Notes: a model not told the origin generated them from the sequence alone. Positions 32,814-41,273 are shown, numbered from the stretch's first letter. The stretch is 64,000 bases of DNA from Streptomyces prunicolor NBRC 13075 (GCF_000367365.1 NZ_BARF01000014.1:1-64000); one strand, 5' to 3'. A program made the numbers and translations.

Positions 32814-33563
32814 TCAGACCAGCCCGCCGTTGGCGTACAGCACCTGGCCGTTGATCCAGCGTGCCGGGCCCGCCAGGAACGCGACCGACTCGGCGATGTC
32901 GTCCGGGGTGCCCAGGCGCTCCAGCGGGGAGGCCATCGCGAGGTTCTGGACCGTCGCCTCGTCCTTGCCGTCGAGGAAGAGGGACGTGGCGGTGGGGCCG
33001 GGGGCGACCGTGTTGACGGTGATGTCCTTGCCGCGCAGTTCGCGGGCCAGTACCAGGGTCATCGCCTCGACCGCGGCCTTGCTCGCCACGTAGCCGCCGT
33101 ACGTCGGGAACTTGGTGCGGGTGACGGTGGTGGAGAAGTTGATGATCGCGCCGCCCGCGCGTACCCGGCGGGCCGCCTGCTGGGAGACGACGAACGTGCC
33201 GCGGATGTTGGTGCGGTGCATCCGGTCGAGGTCGTCGAGGTTCATGGTCGCGATGGGTGAAAGGGCCATGATCCCGGCGGTGTTGACGACCACGTCGAGC
33301 CCGCCGAACTCCGCCTCGACCGCGTCGAAGGCGGCCGCCATCTCGTGCTCGTCGGCCACATCCCCGCCGACCGGGATCGCCCGACCGCCGACCGCGGTGA
33401 TCGCGGCGACCGTCTCGTCGGCCCGCGCCTTGTTGCCGGCGTAGTGCACGCCGACCGCTATGCCGTCCTGGGCGAGGCGTTCCGCGACCGCGCGGCCGAT
33501 GCCGCCGGAGCCGCCGGTGATCAGGGCGACGCGGGTGGATGTACCGGTGTCGGTGTCAGCCAT
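32814..33563 (-). CDS. Short-chain dehydrogenase/reductase
   Basis: A 249-residue classical SDR. The Rossmann nucleotide site is TGGSGGIGRAVAERL near residues 15-29, the NNAG-equivalent is VNTAGIMA, and the catalytic YxxxK is YGGYVASKAAVEA. The C-terminal part (FLAGPARWINGQVLYANGGLV) is typical of ketoreductases. Its ATG overlaps the preceding TetR gene's end by 8 bases, so a TetR protein is made just upstream and may control the unit. Substrate unknown. Confidence 0.92.
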   Translation of the reverse strand: MADTDTGTSTRVALITGGSGGIGRAVAERLAQDGIAVGVHYAGNKARADETVAAITAVGGRAIPVGGDVADEHEMAAAFDAVEAEFGGLDVVVNTAGIMALSPIATMNLDDLDRMHRTNIRGTFVVSQQAARRVRAGGAIINFSTTVTRTKFPTYGGYVASKAAVEAMTLVLARELRGKDITVNTVAPGPTATSLFLDGKDEATVQNLAMASPLERLGTPDDIAESVAFLAGPARWINGQVLYANGGLV

Positions 33564-34299
33564 GGTGAGGGTCCTTCCGTGTGGTGGGGCTCTGCGTGGA
33601 GCCGGGGAGCTGGGCGGAGTGGGGAATCTGGGTGAGCCACTGCCCGAGCAGGGCCGACTCCGCGGGGGTGAACGGTTCGGGGGTGAGATCGCCGAGGGAC
33701 GAGAGCAGCGTGGTCGCGGCTGCGGCGCGGGTGTCCGCGGCCGTGGTGTCCGCCACGGGATCGAGCAGGATCGCCTGATGGATCGCGTCCCGGACCAGCC
33801 TCGACAGGCCGGAGTCCGGATACAGCGTGGGACGGGTGATCAGCGACAGGGACACCCCGGTGTTGGCCGACATGACCATGCGTGCCGCGATCTCCGGTGC
33901 GACACGGAGACGGCCCTGCTCGGCGAGCCGCTCAAGGTCCCCGCGGAGGATGCGCATCGCCTCCTCCGCCGCCGCGGGCACGGAACGCAGCGCCGGGGCG
34001 AACATCAGCTTGTAGGCGTTGGGGTGCGCCAGTGCGAACGCGGTGTGGCTGTCCCAGCCGGCCCGGAGGTCCCGCAGCGGGTCATCGGACTTCTCCGCGG
34101 CCCGCTTCGTCTCCAGGTACTGGTCCCACACATGGTCGACCGTCGCCGCCAGGAGTCCGTCCTTGTCGCCGAACAGCCGGTACAGCACGGGCTGTTGGAC
34201 CCCCGCCGCCTCGCACACCGCGCGCGTCGAGACGTCGCCGCTCGGCGACTGGGCGATCAGTTCCGCCGCCGCCTCGATTATCAGCGATCTCGTGTTCAT
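33556..34299 (-). CDS. TetR-family regulator in an operon with an SDR
   Basis: A 247-residue TetR regulator. The start is ATG 34299; a longer start at 34335 is less likely. The HTH is RSLIIEAAAELIAQSPSGDVSTRAVCEAAGVQQPVLYRLFGDKDGLLAATV. The remainder is a helical ligand domain. It overlaps the SDR start by eight bases and sits just downstream of an inverted repeat (34308-34351), so autoregulation with control of the SDR is likely. Confidence 0.9.
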   Translation of the reverse strand: MNTRSLIIEAAAELIAQSPSGDVSTRAVCEAAGVQQPVLYRLFGDKDGLLAATVDHVWDQYLETKRAAEKSDDPLRDLRAGWDSHTAFALAHPNAYKLMFAPALRSVPAAAEEAMRILRGDLERLAEQGRLRVAPEIAARMVMSANTGVSLSLITRPTLYPDSGLSRLVRDAIHQAILLDPVADTTAADTRAAAATTLLSSLGDLTPEPFTPAESALLGQWLTQIPHSAQLPGSTQSPTTRKDPHHG

Positions 34300-34307
34300 G
34301 TAATCGA

Positions 34308-34351
34308 CGATAACAGGGATCTGAATCACTGACAACAGTCTTCTGTTATCG
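34308..34351. promoter_or_regulatory. TetR operator region upstream of TetR-SDR operon
   Basis: Half sites CGATAACAG (34308-34316) and CTGTTATCG (34343-34351) are perfect inverses. A tighter dyad GACAACAG-TCTT-CTGTTATC (34331-34350) sits inside with one mismatch. Both lie just upstream of the TetR start at 34299. Confidence 0.65.
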
Positions 34352-34360
34352 GCGAAACAA

Positions 34361-34407
34361 AGGGGCGCCCCCGCCGCATCGACCCGCGATACGACGGAGG
34401 CGCCCCT
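34361..34407 (-). terminator. Long stem-loop terminator after the ThuA-ricin gene
   Basis: Outer stem AGGGGCGCC/GGCGCCCCT (34361-34369 with 34399-34407). On the minus-strand RNA the pairing continues another 11 bases using two G-U wobbles, and a T-rich tail (TTTGTTTC) follows. The wobbles would be mismatches on the plus strand, so it is oriented for the minus-strand ThuA/GH55 unit, 15 bases after the stop. Confidence 0.8.
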
Positions 34408-34422
34408 GGTCGCCGGACAGGC

Positions 34423-35721
34423 TCAGGACTGCACGGCGAGTTGGAAGGCCTGCGCGGTCGAGCCGTCGCAGGTCCGTTGGGTGAGTTGGACACTGTTCGT
34501 CGCCGCCGTGGCGGCGGTCAGGCACTTGCCGCTGTGCCGGGCGATGAAGTGGTAGCGCCCGCTCGTCTCCTTCACGGGCTGCCACTGCTGGTTCGTGCCG
34601 CCGGAGTAGGCCCACAGCTGCAACGGCGCGTTGTCCGCCGTCGAGCGGTCGACCACGTCGATGGCCTGCGCCGGGTTGCCGCGCGCGGTGATCTGCATGT
34701 ACCCGCTGTCGGTGGAGCGGAACTGGTACTGCTGGGCCGTCGTGCCGTTGCAGGCGTACTGCTGGATCGCCGTCCCGTTGGCCGTCGCCGCCGAACGGGC
34801 GTCGACGCACGTGCCGTTGCCGCCGTTCTGCACCGAGTACCAGGAGGTCTCCGAGATCGGGGTGTCCGTCGGCGGCGTCGAAGTGTCGCCCCCGCCGAGC
34901 CACTTGAGCCCGTTCAGCAGGAACTGGTTCTGGGTGGCACTGGCGAACGTCGACGACAGGCGCGTGTTGGTCGTGTAGTTCATCGCGTTGTGGCCGAAGT
35001 TCGCGTACAGCATCTTGTACTTCGTGTTGGTCCACAGGATCGGGTAATACCCGCTGTACCAGGACTGGTTGGGATCCGTGCCGACCGGGAAACTGCTCGG
35101 GTCGATCGACGCCAGGATCTTGATGTCCGGGTTCTGCCGCAGATCGTTGGACCAGCTGTACCACTCGCTGACCGACGAGGTGAACGTGGCCGGCAGGGCG
35201 GCGGTGGGCGGGATCGAGTGGTCCTCCACCTTCAGGGTCACCGCGGTCGGACCCCAGGTGTTGGACACGAAGTTCCCCGAGCCGAGAAACGTGTTGTGGT
35301 ACCAGGACCAGCTCGCCGCGTCCGTCGTGAAGGCGGAGACATGGAAGCCCATGAAGCCGCCGCCACCCCTCATGTACGCCTCGAAACCGGTGCGTTGGGC
35401 GGACGTCTGCGGCAAGTCGTCGAGGAACAGGACGACTTGGTACGCGTTGACGCCGCCGTTGGCGAGCAGGTCCCAGTTGGTGCTGGCCGTGTACGTGTAG
35501 CCGTTCGCCGCCGCCTGCTGCGGGAACCAGACGTTGGCCTCCTTGTCGAAGTCGATGTGGGCCGCGTCGTACGTGCCGCTGTAGAGCGCGAGAATCTTGA
35601 ACGGGGTCGCCGCCGTGCTCGCCTGGGCGGCGGGCGGTACGGCCGCGAGGCCCAGCAGAGTCGCCAGCAGGAGCAGGACCCGCAGAAGCGCGCGGGTGGA
35701 ACCGGATCTGACAGTGTTCAT
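34423..35721 (-). CDS. Secreted ThuA-like protein with C-terminal ricin domain
   Basis: A 432-residue exported protein. ATG 35721 gives a signal peptide (LLRVLLLLATLLGLAAV, cleavage near AQASTA). Residues about 38-270 form a ThuA/trehalose-utilisation-like glutamine-amidotransferase fold (FKILALYSG, VVLFLDDLPQTSAQRTGFEAYMRGGGGFMGFH, WSWYHNTFLGSG). The domain is common in secreted actinomycete enzymes but its activity is not established. A ricin-B lectin domain (about 300-432) with Q-W motifs and cysteine pairs binds carbohydrate. It is read with the GH55 gene (26-base gap) and ends at a strong terminator. It resembles the neighbouring ricin domain closely, suggesting domain transfer between these genes. 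Confidence 0.83.
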   Translation of the reverse strand: MNTVRSGSTRALLRVLLLLATLLGLAAVPPAAQASTAATPFKILALYSGTYDAAHIDFDKEANVWFPQQAAANGYTYTASTNWDLLANGGVNAYQVVLFLDDLPQTSAQRTGFEAYMRGGGGFMGFHVSAFTTDAASWSWYHNTFLGSGNFVSNTWGPTAVTLKVEDHSIPPTAALPATFTSSVSEWYSWSNDLRQNPDIKILASIDPSSFPVGTDPNQSWYSGYYPILWTNTKYKMLYANFGHNAMNYTTNTRLSSTFASATQNQFLLNGLKWLGGGDTSTPPTDTPISETSWYSVQNGGNGTCVDARSAATANGTAIQQYACNGTTAQQYQFRSTDSGYMQITARGNPAQAIDVVDRSTADNAPLQLWAYSGGTNQQWQPVKETSGRYHFIARHSGKCLTAATAATNSVQLTQRTCDGSTAQAFQLAVQS

Positions 35722-35747
35722 CTTCTGATCGATCCTTTCCGTGCGGT

Positions 35748-37970
35748 CTACGGGTAGTTGGTCAAGTACGCGACGTTGGTACTGGAGTTGGACGGTCCGC
35801 CGGTGCTGTTGATGATGTGGCTGATCGTGCCGACCCCGCCCAGCGAGACGGTCACCATGTCGTGGAACTTGACCCCGGACACGCTCGGCACCTCGAAGGC
35901 GCGATCGGCGACCACGCTGGAATTGGAGCTGAAGTAGCAGTAGCTGCCAAGTCCCCACGCCTCATGGCTGGTTACGTTGGCGGCGACCTTGTAGGCGGGA
36001 TAGCCCTTCCCGGTGCCGTTCATCCAGGAAGCCTGGTTCGGCGGGTCGTAGGGCATCTCGTTCTGGAAGAAGTACGTTCTGCCGCCGTTGCCGTTCCAGA
36101 CGACCTGGGTCTTCTGGAAGTGCTCGACGAACAGGCCGTACGCCGTCACGTTGGCGGCGTTGACGATCAGTCCGGTGTCCGCCGTGTTGGTCGTCCAGCC
36201 GACCGTGCCGCTGTTGCCGTGGTCCGCGCGCCAGATCCAGGTGTGGTCGATGATCGTGTTGGCGCTGTTGATGACGACGGAGTTGGTGGCCTTGCCGACC
36301 GTGGCGCCGCCGATGCGGACGAAGACATCGGACAACTGGGTCGGGTCGGACGCGTGCGAGGCGGTCGAACCGGACGGGCCGATCTGCACCAGCGTCGCGG
36401 AGTTGGTGGTGCCCGCGTCGATCAGCAGGCCCGCCAGTTCGATGCCGTCCACGTCGGCCGTGGAGATCGCGGTGATCCCGCCGTCCGGCACGAAGGTGGC
36501 CAGGCCCATGCCCAGCACGACCGTGTCGGGGCGCGTGATGTTGAGCGTCTGGTTGAGGTGGTAGACGCCCGGGGTGACCAGGAGGTTCTTGCCGGCCGCG
36601 AGGGCGGTGTTCATGTCGGCCGCGGTGGCGCCGGGCTTGACGATGTAGAACTGGTCGATCGGCAGGGACTTGCCCGCCGGGGTCTTCCCGCTCCACGTCG
36701 TGCCGACGGCGTTGGACTGCAGCCCGGGCACGAACACCTGGTAGGCGCCCGCGCTGTCGACGTACAGGAAGGGCTTCTCGCGGATCGTCGGAGAGCTGGC
36801 GACGGTGGTGTACGTCGGGAAGGACTGGGCGGGTGCGCCCTGGTCGCCGACGAAGACCATGTTCCAGTTGGAGCCGGACCAACTGCCCATCTGTGAGTTG
36901 CGGGTGAGGAACTGCTGCTGCGAGCCGGACTGGATCTGGCCGTCGACCTTGGTGTCGGAGATGAAGCCGCCGCTGGACCAACCGCCGTCGTCCAGCGCCA
37001 AGTTGCCGCGCACGTGCATGCGCCGGTACGGCGCGGCCTGCGAGACGGCCCAACGGTCGGTGCCGCCAGTGGGGTTGACCGACAGGTTCTCGGCGTCGCG
37101 CCAGAAGTTCTGCGTCGCGTTGCCCTGGAACCAGTCGGCCTCCGCGTGCACCGCGCCGTTGATCGTCACGTCGTCAGGCGAGAGGCCGAGACCGGCGACC
37201 TGCGTGTAGAAGCCGACGTTGGCGTTGGCGCTGTACGTGCCCGGCTTGAACAGCAGGGCCTGGCGGGCCGAGCCGAACTGGTTGGTCTGCTGCTGGGTGA
37301 AGACCGAGTCCAGCTTGGACTGGATGCTGGATGCCGACATCGACGGGTCGAACACCGTCACGTTGGGGCCGAAGTCCGGGGTGCCCGGCGGGTTCGTGGA
37401 GCCACCGCCGAGCGTGAAGGACTGCGCGGCCGTGCCGTTGCAGGTGTACTGCGCCAATTGCACACTGTCCGCGGTGGAAGCGCTCGGCACGTCCAGGCAC
37501 TTGCCGCTGTTGCGGTTGACGAAGTGGTAGGCGCCGTCGGCCTCCGCGACCGGCAGCCACTGCTGGTTGTTGCCGCCGGAGTACGTCCACGTCTGGATGA
37601 GCGCGGAGTCGGCGGTCGAGACGCCGGTGACGTCCCAGGCCTCGGCCGCGTTCAGGTTGCTGTTCACGCGGTAGTAGCCGCCGTCGGTGGCGACCAACTG
37701 CCAGTTCTGCGCGGTGCTTCCGTTGCACGTGTACTGCTGGACGGCGGTGCCGTCGGCACTCGCGGCCGAGCGGGCGTCGACGCACTTGCCGCTGCCCTTG
37801 TTGACCACGGCGGTGTACCCGGTCGGGATCGCGGCGGCGGCCGTGCTCGCCGCGCTCGCCGACGCCTGCGTGGCGAACTCGATTCCGGTCACGGTGGTCG
37901 CCACGAGCGCGACCGCCGTGAGCGCTCTCGGTAGGGGGCGGCGGCCGGTCAGTCTCTTCCGTCTGAGCAC
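35748..37970 (-). CDS. Secreted GH55 beta-1,3-glucanase with N-terminal ricin domain
   Basis: A 740-residue exported enzyme. The signal peptide (LTAVALVATTVTGIEFA, cleavage near ASASA) is followed by a ricin-B domain (about 50-180, with QQYTCNGSTAQNWQL and NNQQWLPVAEADGAYHF). A P/G linker precedes a large beta-helix catalytic part (about 200-740). Recognised segments include FGSARQALLFKPGTYS, NFWRDAENLSV, RWAVSQAAPYRRMHVRG and FVEHFQKTQVVWNGNGGRTYFFQNEMPYDPP, which match GH55 exo-beta-1,3-glucanases such as those of cellulolytic Streptomyces. The conserved glutamate in FFQNE is a probable catalytic residue. The target is likely fungal or callose glucan. First gene of a two-gene unit with the ThuA protein. 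Confidence 0.85.
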   Translation of the reverse strand: MLRRKRLTGRRPLPRALTAVALVATTVTGIEFATQASASAASTAAAAIPTGYTAVVNKGSGKCVDARSAASADGTAVQQYTCNGSTAQNWQLVATDGGYYRVNSNLNAAEAWDVTGVSTADSALIQTWTYSGGNNQQWLPVAEADGAYHFVNRNSGKCLDVPSASTADSVQLAQYTCNGTAAQSFTLGGGSTNPPGTPDFGPNVTVFDPSMSASSIQSKLDSVFTQQQTNQFGSARQALLFKPGTYSANANVGFYTQVAGLGLSPDDVTINGAVHAEADWFQGNATQNFWRDAENLSVNPTGGTDRWAVSQAAPYRRMHVRGNLALDDGGWSSGGFISDTKVDGQIQSGSQQQFLTRNSQMGSWSGSNWNMVFVGDQGAPAQSFPTYTTVASSPTIREKPFLYVDSAGAYQVFVPGLQSNAVGTTWSGKTPAGKSLPIDQFYIVKPGATAADMNTALAAGKNLLVTPGVYHLNQTLNITRPDTVVLGMGLATFVPDGGITAISTADVDGIELAGLLIDAGTTNSATLVQIGPSGSTASHASDPTQLSDVFVRIGGATVGKATNSVVINSANTIIDHTWIWRADHGNSGTVGWTTNTADTGLIVNAANVTAYGLFVEHFQKTQVVWNGNGGRTYFFQNEMPYDPPNQASWMNGTGKGYPAYKVAANVTSHEAWGLGSYCYFSSNSSVVADRAFEVPSVSGVKFHDMVTVSLGGVGTISHIINSTGGPSNSSTNVAYLTNYP

Positions 37971-38024
37971 GGATTCTCCTGTGGTGATGGGGGGGTTGGG
38001 GAGAAAAGGTCGGAGGGGCGGCGG

Positions 38025-39395
38025 TCAGCCGGTGTACTGGGCGAAAATGCTGGTGAACTGCCAGTTGCTCTGGCTCACGCCCGAGCAGGTGTCGTCGTTC
38101 GGGTAGGCGCCCGGGCAGGGACGGTCACGGTTGGCCGACCAGAACGTCAGCCGCGCGAGGTGGTGCGTCTGCGCGTAGCCGAGGATGGTCTGGAAGTCGG
38201 CGGTGGTGACGGTCTCGCTGTTGTCGGTGATGCCGTTCATCGACGAGATGCCCATGTCCCGGTAGGCCGCGTCGTCGCTGTAGCCGTACGCGTTCTTCAG
38301 CGCGGTCTTGAGACCCTCGGCCGCCCGCTGGGTGAGTGTGCCCATGTTCTGGCCCGCGCCGCCGAAGTCGAACGGCATGATCGTCCAGGCGTCCACGGTC
38401 AGCCCGGAGGACGCGGCCCGGTTGATGAGGCTCGTGTCGGGACCGCTCTGGCCGGTGCCGATGGTGACGTACACCTTGATGCCCGGGTTGTTGGCCTTGA
38501 CGGTCTTCAGCGCGTCCACGGTCCGCTGCTGCACGGTCCCGTTGCTGTACGCGTCGGCCTCGATGTCGATGTCGATGGCCTTGAGCGAGTAGGCGCTGAT
38601 GACCTTCTGATACGCCGCCGCCAGCTCACTCGCGCTGGAGCAGGAGCTCTCCAGTTTGTTGCCGCTGTACCCGCCGAAGGACGGAACGACGTCGCCGCCG
38701 TTGGCCCGCACCGTGTTGATGGTCGACTGGTCGACCCCGCCGGTCAGCGCCCGGCCGCCGTCCCACTGCGGGTTGCAGTAGCCGTTGCTCAGGACGAACG
38801 CCAGCGTGAACCACTTCACGCCGGTCGCGTTCATGACAGTAGTAGGGCTGGGCGGGTTCCCCCAGCCGTTGTACAGGTACGGGGCCACGGCCATCGGGGC
38901 GGTCGTGGGCGGGGTCGTGCCGCCGGCCGCGGGCGCGGTCCACTTCTGGTTGGCGGCGCCGGAGCAGGTCCAGATCTGGGTGCGGGTGCCGTTGGCCGTG
39001 GAACTGCCGGTGACGTCAAGGCACTTGTTGGCGGCCGGGTTCACGATGTCGCGCGCGGCGCTGACCGTCCACTGCTGGTTGGCGCTGCCGCCGCACGTCC
39101 ACAGCTGGAGCTGGGCGCCGTTGGCCGTCGAATTGCCGGTGATGTCAAGGCACTTGCCGAGGGCTCTGATGGTTCCGTCGGTGCCGACCGTCCACTGCTG
39201 GGCGGCGGTGCCGTTGCAGTCGTAGATCTGTACGGCCGTGCCGTCGGCGGAGCTCGCGCCGGCGACGTCGAGACACTTGCCGCCGAGGCCGGTGATGGTG
39301 CCGGTCGCGGCGGAGGCTGAGGGGGCTGCGAGGGTGCCGACGGCGGTGAGGCCGAGGGAGAGGGCGAGGGCGCAGCGCAGGGCGAGGCGTTGCAT
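38025..39395 (-). CDS. Secreted GH18 chitinase with N-terminal ricin domain
   Basis: A 456-residue exported protein. The signal peptide (ALALSLGLTAVGTLAAPSASA) is followed by a ricin/CBM13-like domain (about 35-160) with three QQW/NQKW repeats. After a Thr/Pro linker the GH18 domain (about 170-456) begins MAVAPYLYNGWGN. It contains VVPSFGGYSG, the catalytic DxxDxDxE-type segment as LKAIDIDIEADA, and WTIMPFDFGGAGQNMGT. The usual DGVDIDWE is here AIDIDIEAD, still with the catalytic glutamate (E). It probably degrades chitin. Upstream is a chitinase-promoter-like element and two palindromes. Confidence 0.87.
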   Translation of the reverse strand: MQRLALRCALALSLGLTAVGTLAAPSASAATGTITGLGGKCLDVAGASSADGTAVQIYDCNGTAAQQWTVGTDGTIRALGKCLDITGNSTANGAQLQLWTCGGSANQQWTVSAARDIVNPAANKCLDVTGSSTANGTRTQIWTCSGAANQKWTAPAAGGTTPPTTAPMAVAPYLYNGWGNPPSPTTVMNATGVKWFTLAFVLSNGYCNPQWDGGRALTGGVDQSTINTVRANGGDVVPSFGGYSGNKLESSCSSASELAAAYQKVISAYSLKAIDIDIEADAYSNGTVQQRTVDALKTVKANNPGIKVYVTIGTGQSGPDTSLINRAASSGLTVDAWTIMPFDFGGAGQNMGTLTQRAAEGLKTALKNAYGYSDDAAYRDMGISSMNGITDNSETVTTADFQTILGYAQTHHLARLTFWSANRDRPCPGAYPNDDTCSGVSQSNWQFTSIFAQYTG

Positions 39396-39456
39396 GACGA
39401 GGGGCCTTTCGTCCTGGGGTGGGGGGTGGACGCCGCCGGCGTGAGGGCGGTGAGAG

Positions 39457-39482
39457 GTGAACACGAGTGTTCACATATGTGA
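39457..39482. promoter_or_regulatory. Two overlapping palindromes
   Basis: GTGAACAC-GA-GTGTTCAC (39457-39474) is a perfect 8+8 repeat and overlaps TCACATATGTGA (39471-39482). They are about 60-90 bases upstream of the chitinase start and may bind a dimeric regulator of chitin or stress genes. Confidence 0.55.
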
Positions 39483-39502
39483 GCGTGGAATGCATTCATG
39501 GG

Positions 39503-39538
39503 AGGTCTGTTGGCTGGTGAACCTAAAGGTCTGCACCA
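39503..39538 (-). promoter_or_regulatory. Chitinase-type 12-bp direct repeats (DasR/chitin-responsive candidate)
   Basis: Minus strand: TGGTGCAGACCT (39538-39527) is one base from the TGGTCCAGACCT element I recall from Streptomyces chitinase promoters. A second, weaker copy ending in CAGACCT is 24 bases on. This fits an upstream control element of the GH18 gene. Confidence 0.5.
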
Positions 39539-39699
39539 AAGGCGTCAAGAGGTGCGACCGGAGAAGTCCTGCGGGGCGGAGGTGAGTTGAGAAGTTGTAG
39601 GCGCAGGAAAAGAAATCATCAGGACCATTGAGTGGCCGGTTCTCACAGGTCACACTTTGCAGACTTCGTGATGATCGACGGGCGCGTGTCGGAGGAACC

Positions 39700-40206
39700 A
39701 TGAACACAGCGGGGACCGTGCAGGTCGCAGTCCGGCACATACTCAGTGACAAGCTCTCCGGGGGATTCCTCAGACCGAGAACGCGCACGGTCACCTGGAA
39801 GGACTCCCACTTCGTCGTCAAGCGGCCCGCATCGGGCAAGCACACGGTGGAGTTGACCTGCCCCGTGTGCTCGGCGTCTCTGCTGGCCGAGGTGCGCGAC
39901 CACTCCTCCACCCGGACGATCGCGAGCGTCCTCCTCGTCCTCGCGGTGCTGTGCCTGGTCGCCTTCTTCGCGGCCTTCGCCTACGCCGTTCACGAAGGCG
40001 GGAAGACCCTCCCCGAGGGGCAGTCGCTCCCGGTCCTGTTCTCCGTCAGCGTGATCACCATCTTCGTCACCTTCGTGGCCGGCCCCACGGTCTTCCTCCG
40101 CAGCCGCGGCTACATCGGCGTCAGCATGCTCGATGCCCCCAAGCCGCGCCGTCGGCACCACATCATGTCGGTGCGGAAGGCGCCGCAGGGCGTGCGAACT
40201 CCCTGA
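39700..40206 (+). CDS. Two-helix membrane protein of unknown function
   Basis: A 168-residue protein, with ATG 39700 preceded by GGAGG. The N-terminal ~75 residues contain a possible zinc pair (CPVC) after a beta-rich region. Two membrane helices follow (about 75-97 and 108-130), then a basic C-terminal tail (PKPRRRHHIMSVRKAPQGVRTP). I do not recognise the family. It overlaps the remnant of an alpha/beta hydrolase at its 3' end on the opposite strand. It may be a membrane-associated regulatory protein. Confidence 0.75.
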   Translation: MNTAGTVQVAVRHILSDKLSGGFLRPRTRTVTWKDSHFVVKRPASGKHTVELTCPVCSASLLAEVRDHSSTRTIASVLLVLAVLCLVAFFAAFAYAVHEGGKTLPEGQSLPVLFSVSVITIFVTFVAGPTVFLRSRGYIGVSMLDAPKPRRRHHIMSVRKAPQGVRTP

Positions 40207-40297
40207 TGAGCCGCGCGAGTTCGGCCGGTCGGTCGAAGGGGAGCAGCGTGTGGCCGTCGTCCAGCTCGACCAGCCGTCCCCGCGGCAGGAGTTGGGC
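40163..40297 (-). pseudogene. 3' remnant of an alpha/beta hydrolase gene
   Basis: Minus-strand codons give AQLLPRGRLVELDDGHTLLPFDRPAELARLIREFA, a typical alpha/beta-hydrolase C-terminus including the catalytic histidine (DDGHTLLP), then stop at 40163. No upstream hydrolase core remains: the XRE gene ends at 40312 in another frame. The rest of the gene has been lost. Confidence 0.55.
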
Positions 40298-40311
40298 CGG
40301 CCGGCGTTGCG

Positions 40312-41160
40312 TTACTCGCGGATCTGAGCGTTCACCGCGGGACGCGCGCCACCGCTGTCCGCGCCCAGACCCGCGAGCAGGCGCAGCCCGTCCTCGGCGG
40401 GGCTGCCGGGGGCCGCGGAGAGCACCAGCAGCTCCATGCTCGATTCGTCCGGCAACGCGAAGTTCTCCTGGTGCAGTTCCAGCAGTCCGACCAGCGGGTG
40501 CAGGTACGCCTTGCGTCCGTGGGTGCGGGCGCGGACGTCCGCGCGGGCCCAGAGGCGACGGAAGCGTTCGCTGCCCATCGCCAACTCGCCGATGAGCGAG
40601 GCCAGTCGGGGGTCCTCGGGGTACTTGCCGGCGGCCAGGCGCAGATGTCCGACCACGTCGAGAGTGCATTTCTCCCAGTCCGCGTAAAGCCCGCGCTCGG
40701 CCTCCTCGAGGAAGATGTGCCGGGCGGTGTTCAGGCCCGCCATCGGCCGGCTGTGGAGCAGCCCGGCGAGGCGGTTCCCGGCGAGCACGTCCAGGCGATG
40801 ATCCATGATCAGCGCGGGTGCGTCGGCGACCAGGTCGAGGACGCGCAGCAGCTCCGGCCGGACCCTCCCGCCCGGCGCCTTCGCACGGCGGCGGCGCTGC
40901 CGGGCGAGCCGGTAGAGGTGCCCGCGTTCGGTCTCGTCGAGCCCGAGGACACGGGCGAGCGCGTCGAGGATCTGCTCGGAGGGCTGGGTAGCGCGGCCCT
41001 GCTCCAGGCGTACGTAGTAGTCGACACTGACTCCGGACAGGTGCGCGACCTCTTCGCGGCGCAGCCCTTCGACCCGGCGGCGGCTGTCGGTGGAGATGCC
41101 GACGGACGCCGGGTCGACCCGGGAACGCCGGGTCCGCAGGAAGCCCGCAAGATCGTCCAT
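40312..41160 (-). CDS. XRE-family regulator with MmyB-like domain
   Basis: A 282-residue transcription factor starting at ATG 41160. The helix-turn-helix (about 15-70) has FLRTRRSRVDPASVG, RVEGLRREEVAHLSGVSVDYYVRLEQGRATQPSEQILDALARVLGL. The remaining part (about 95-270) is a MmyB-like sensory domain (APALIMDHRLDVLAGNRLAGLL, HPLVGLLELHQENFALP). It is divergent from a quinone-reductase-like gene, with three short related motifs in the gap, so it likely controls that gene and itself. Confidence 0.88.
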   Translation of the reverse strand: MDDLAGFLRTRRSRVDPASVGISTDSRRRVEGLRREEVAHLSGVSVDYYVRLEQGRATQPSEQILDALARVLGLDETERGHLYRLARQRRRRAKAPGGRVRPELLRVLDLVADAPALIMDHRLDVLAGNRLAGLLHSRPMAGLNTARHIFLEEAERGLYADWEKCTLDVVGHLRLAAGKYPEDPRLASLIGELAMGSERFRRLWARADVRARTHGRKAYLHPLVGLLELHQENFALPDESSMELLVLSAAPGSPAEDGLRLLAGLGADSGGARPAVNAQIRE

Positions 41161-41163
41161 GTC

Positions 41164-41273
41164 CCCAGTATCGCCTCGGCGGTTGCCCGTGAAGGTGGTC
41201 CTGCCGATACCAGGAAGTCCCGTCCGATGGACGAGGCGCCCCTGAATGCCGCGCGCCACGGCGCCCAGTATCG
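41164..41273. promoter_or_regulatory. Three copies of a CCCAGTATCG-like motif
   Basis: CCCAGTATCG at 41164-41173, the inverse CGATACCAGG at 41205-41214, and CCCAGTATCG again at 41264-41273. They fill the gap between the XRE and quinone-reductase genes. This is the expected layout for an autoregulating XRE site. Confidence 0.6.

Larger units (their letters stand above)
39396..39699. other. 304-bp chitinase/membrane-protein promoter region
   Basis: The gap between the chitinase start (39395) and the divergent membrane-protein start (39700). It holds two overlapping palindromes (39457-39482) and a chitinase-type direct repeat (39503-39538), listed separately. No open frame or RNA gene is seen in the rest. 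Confidence 0.6.
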
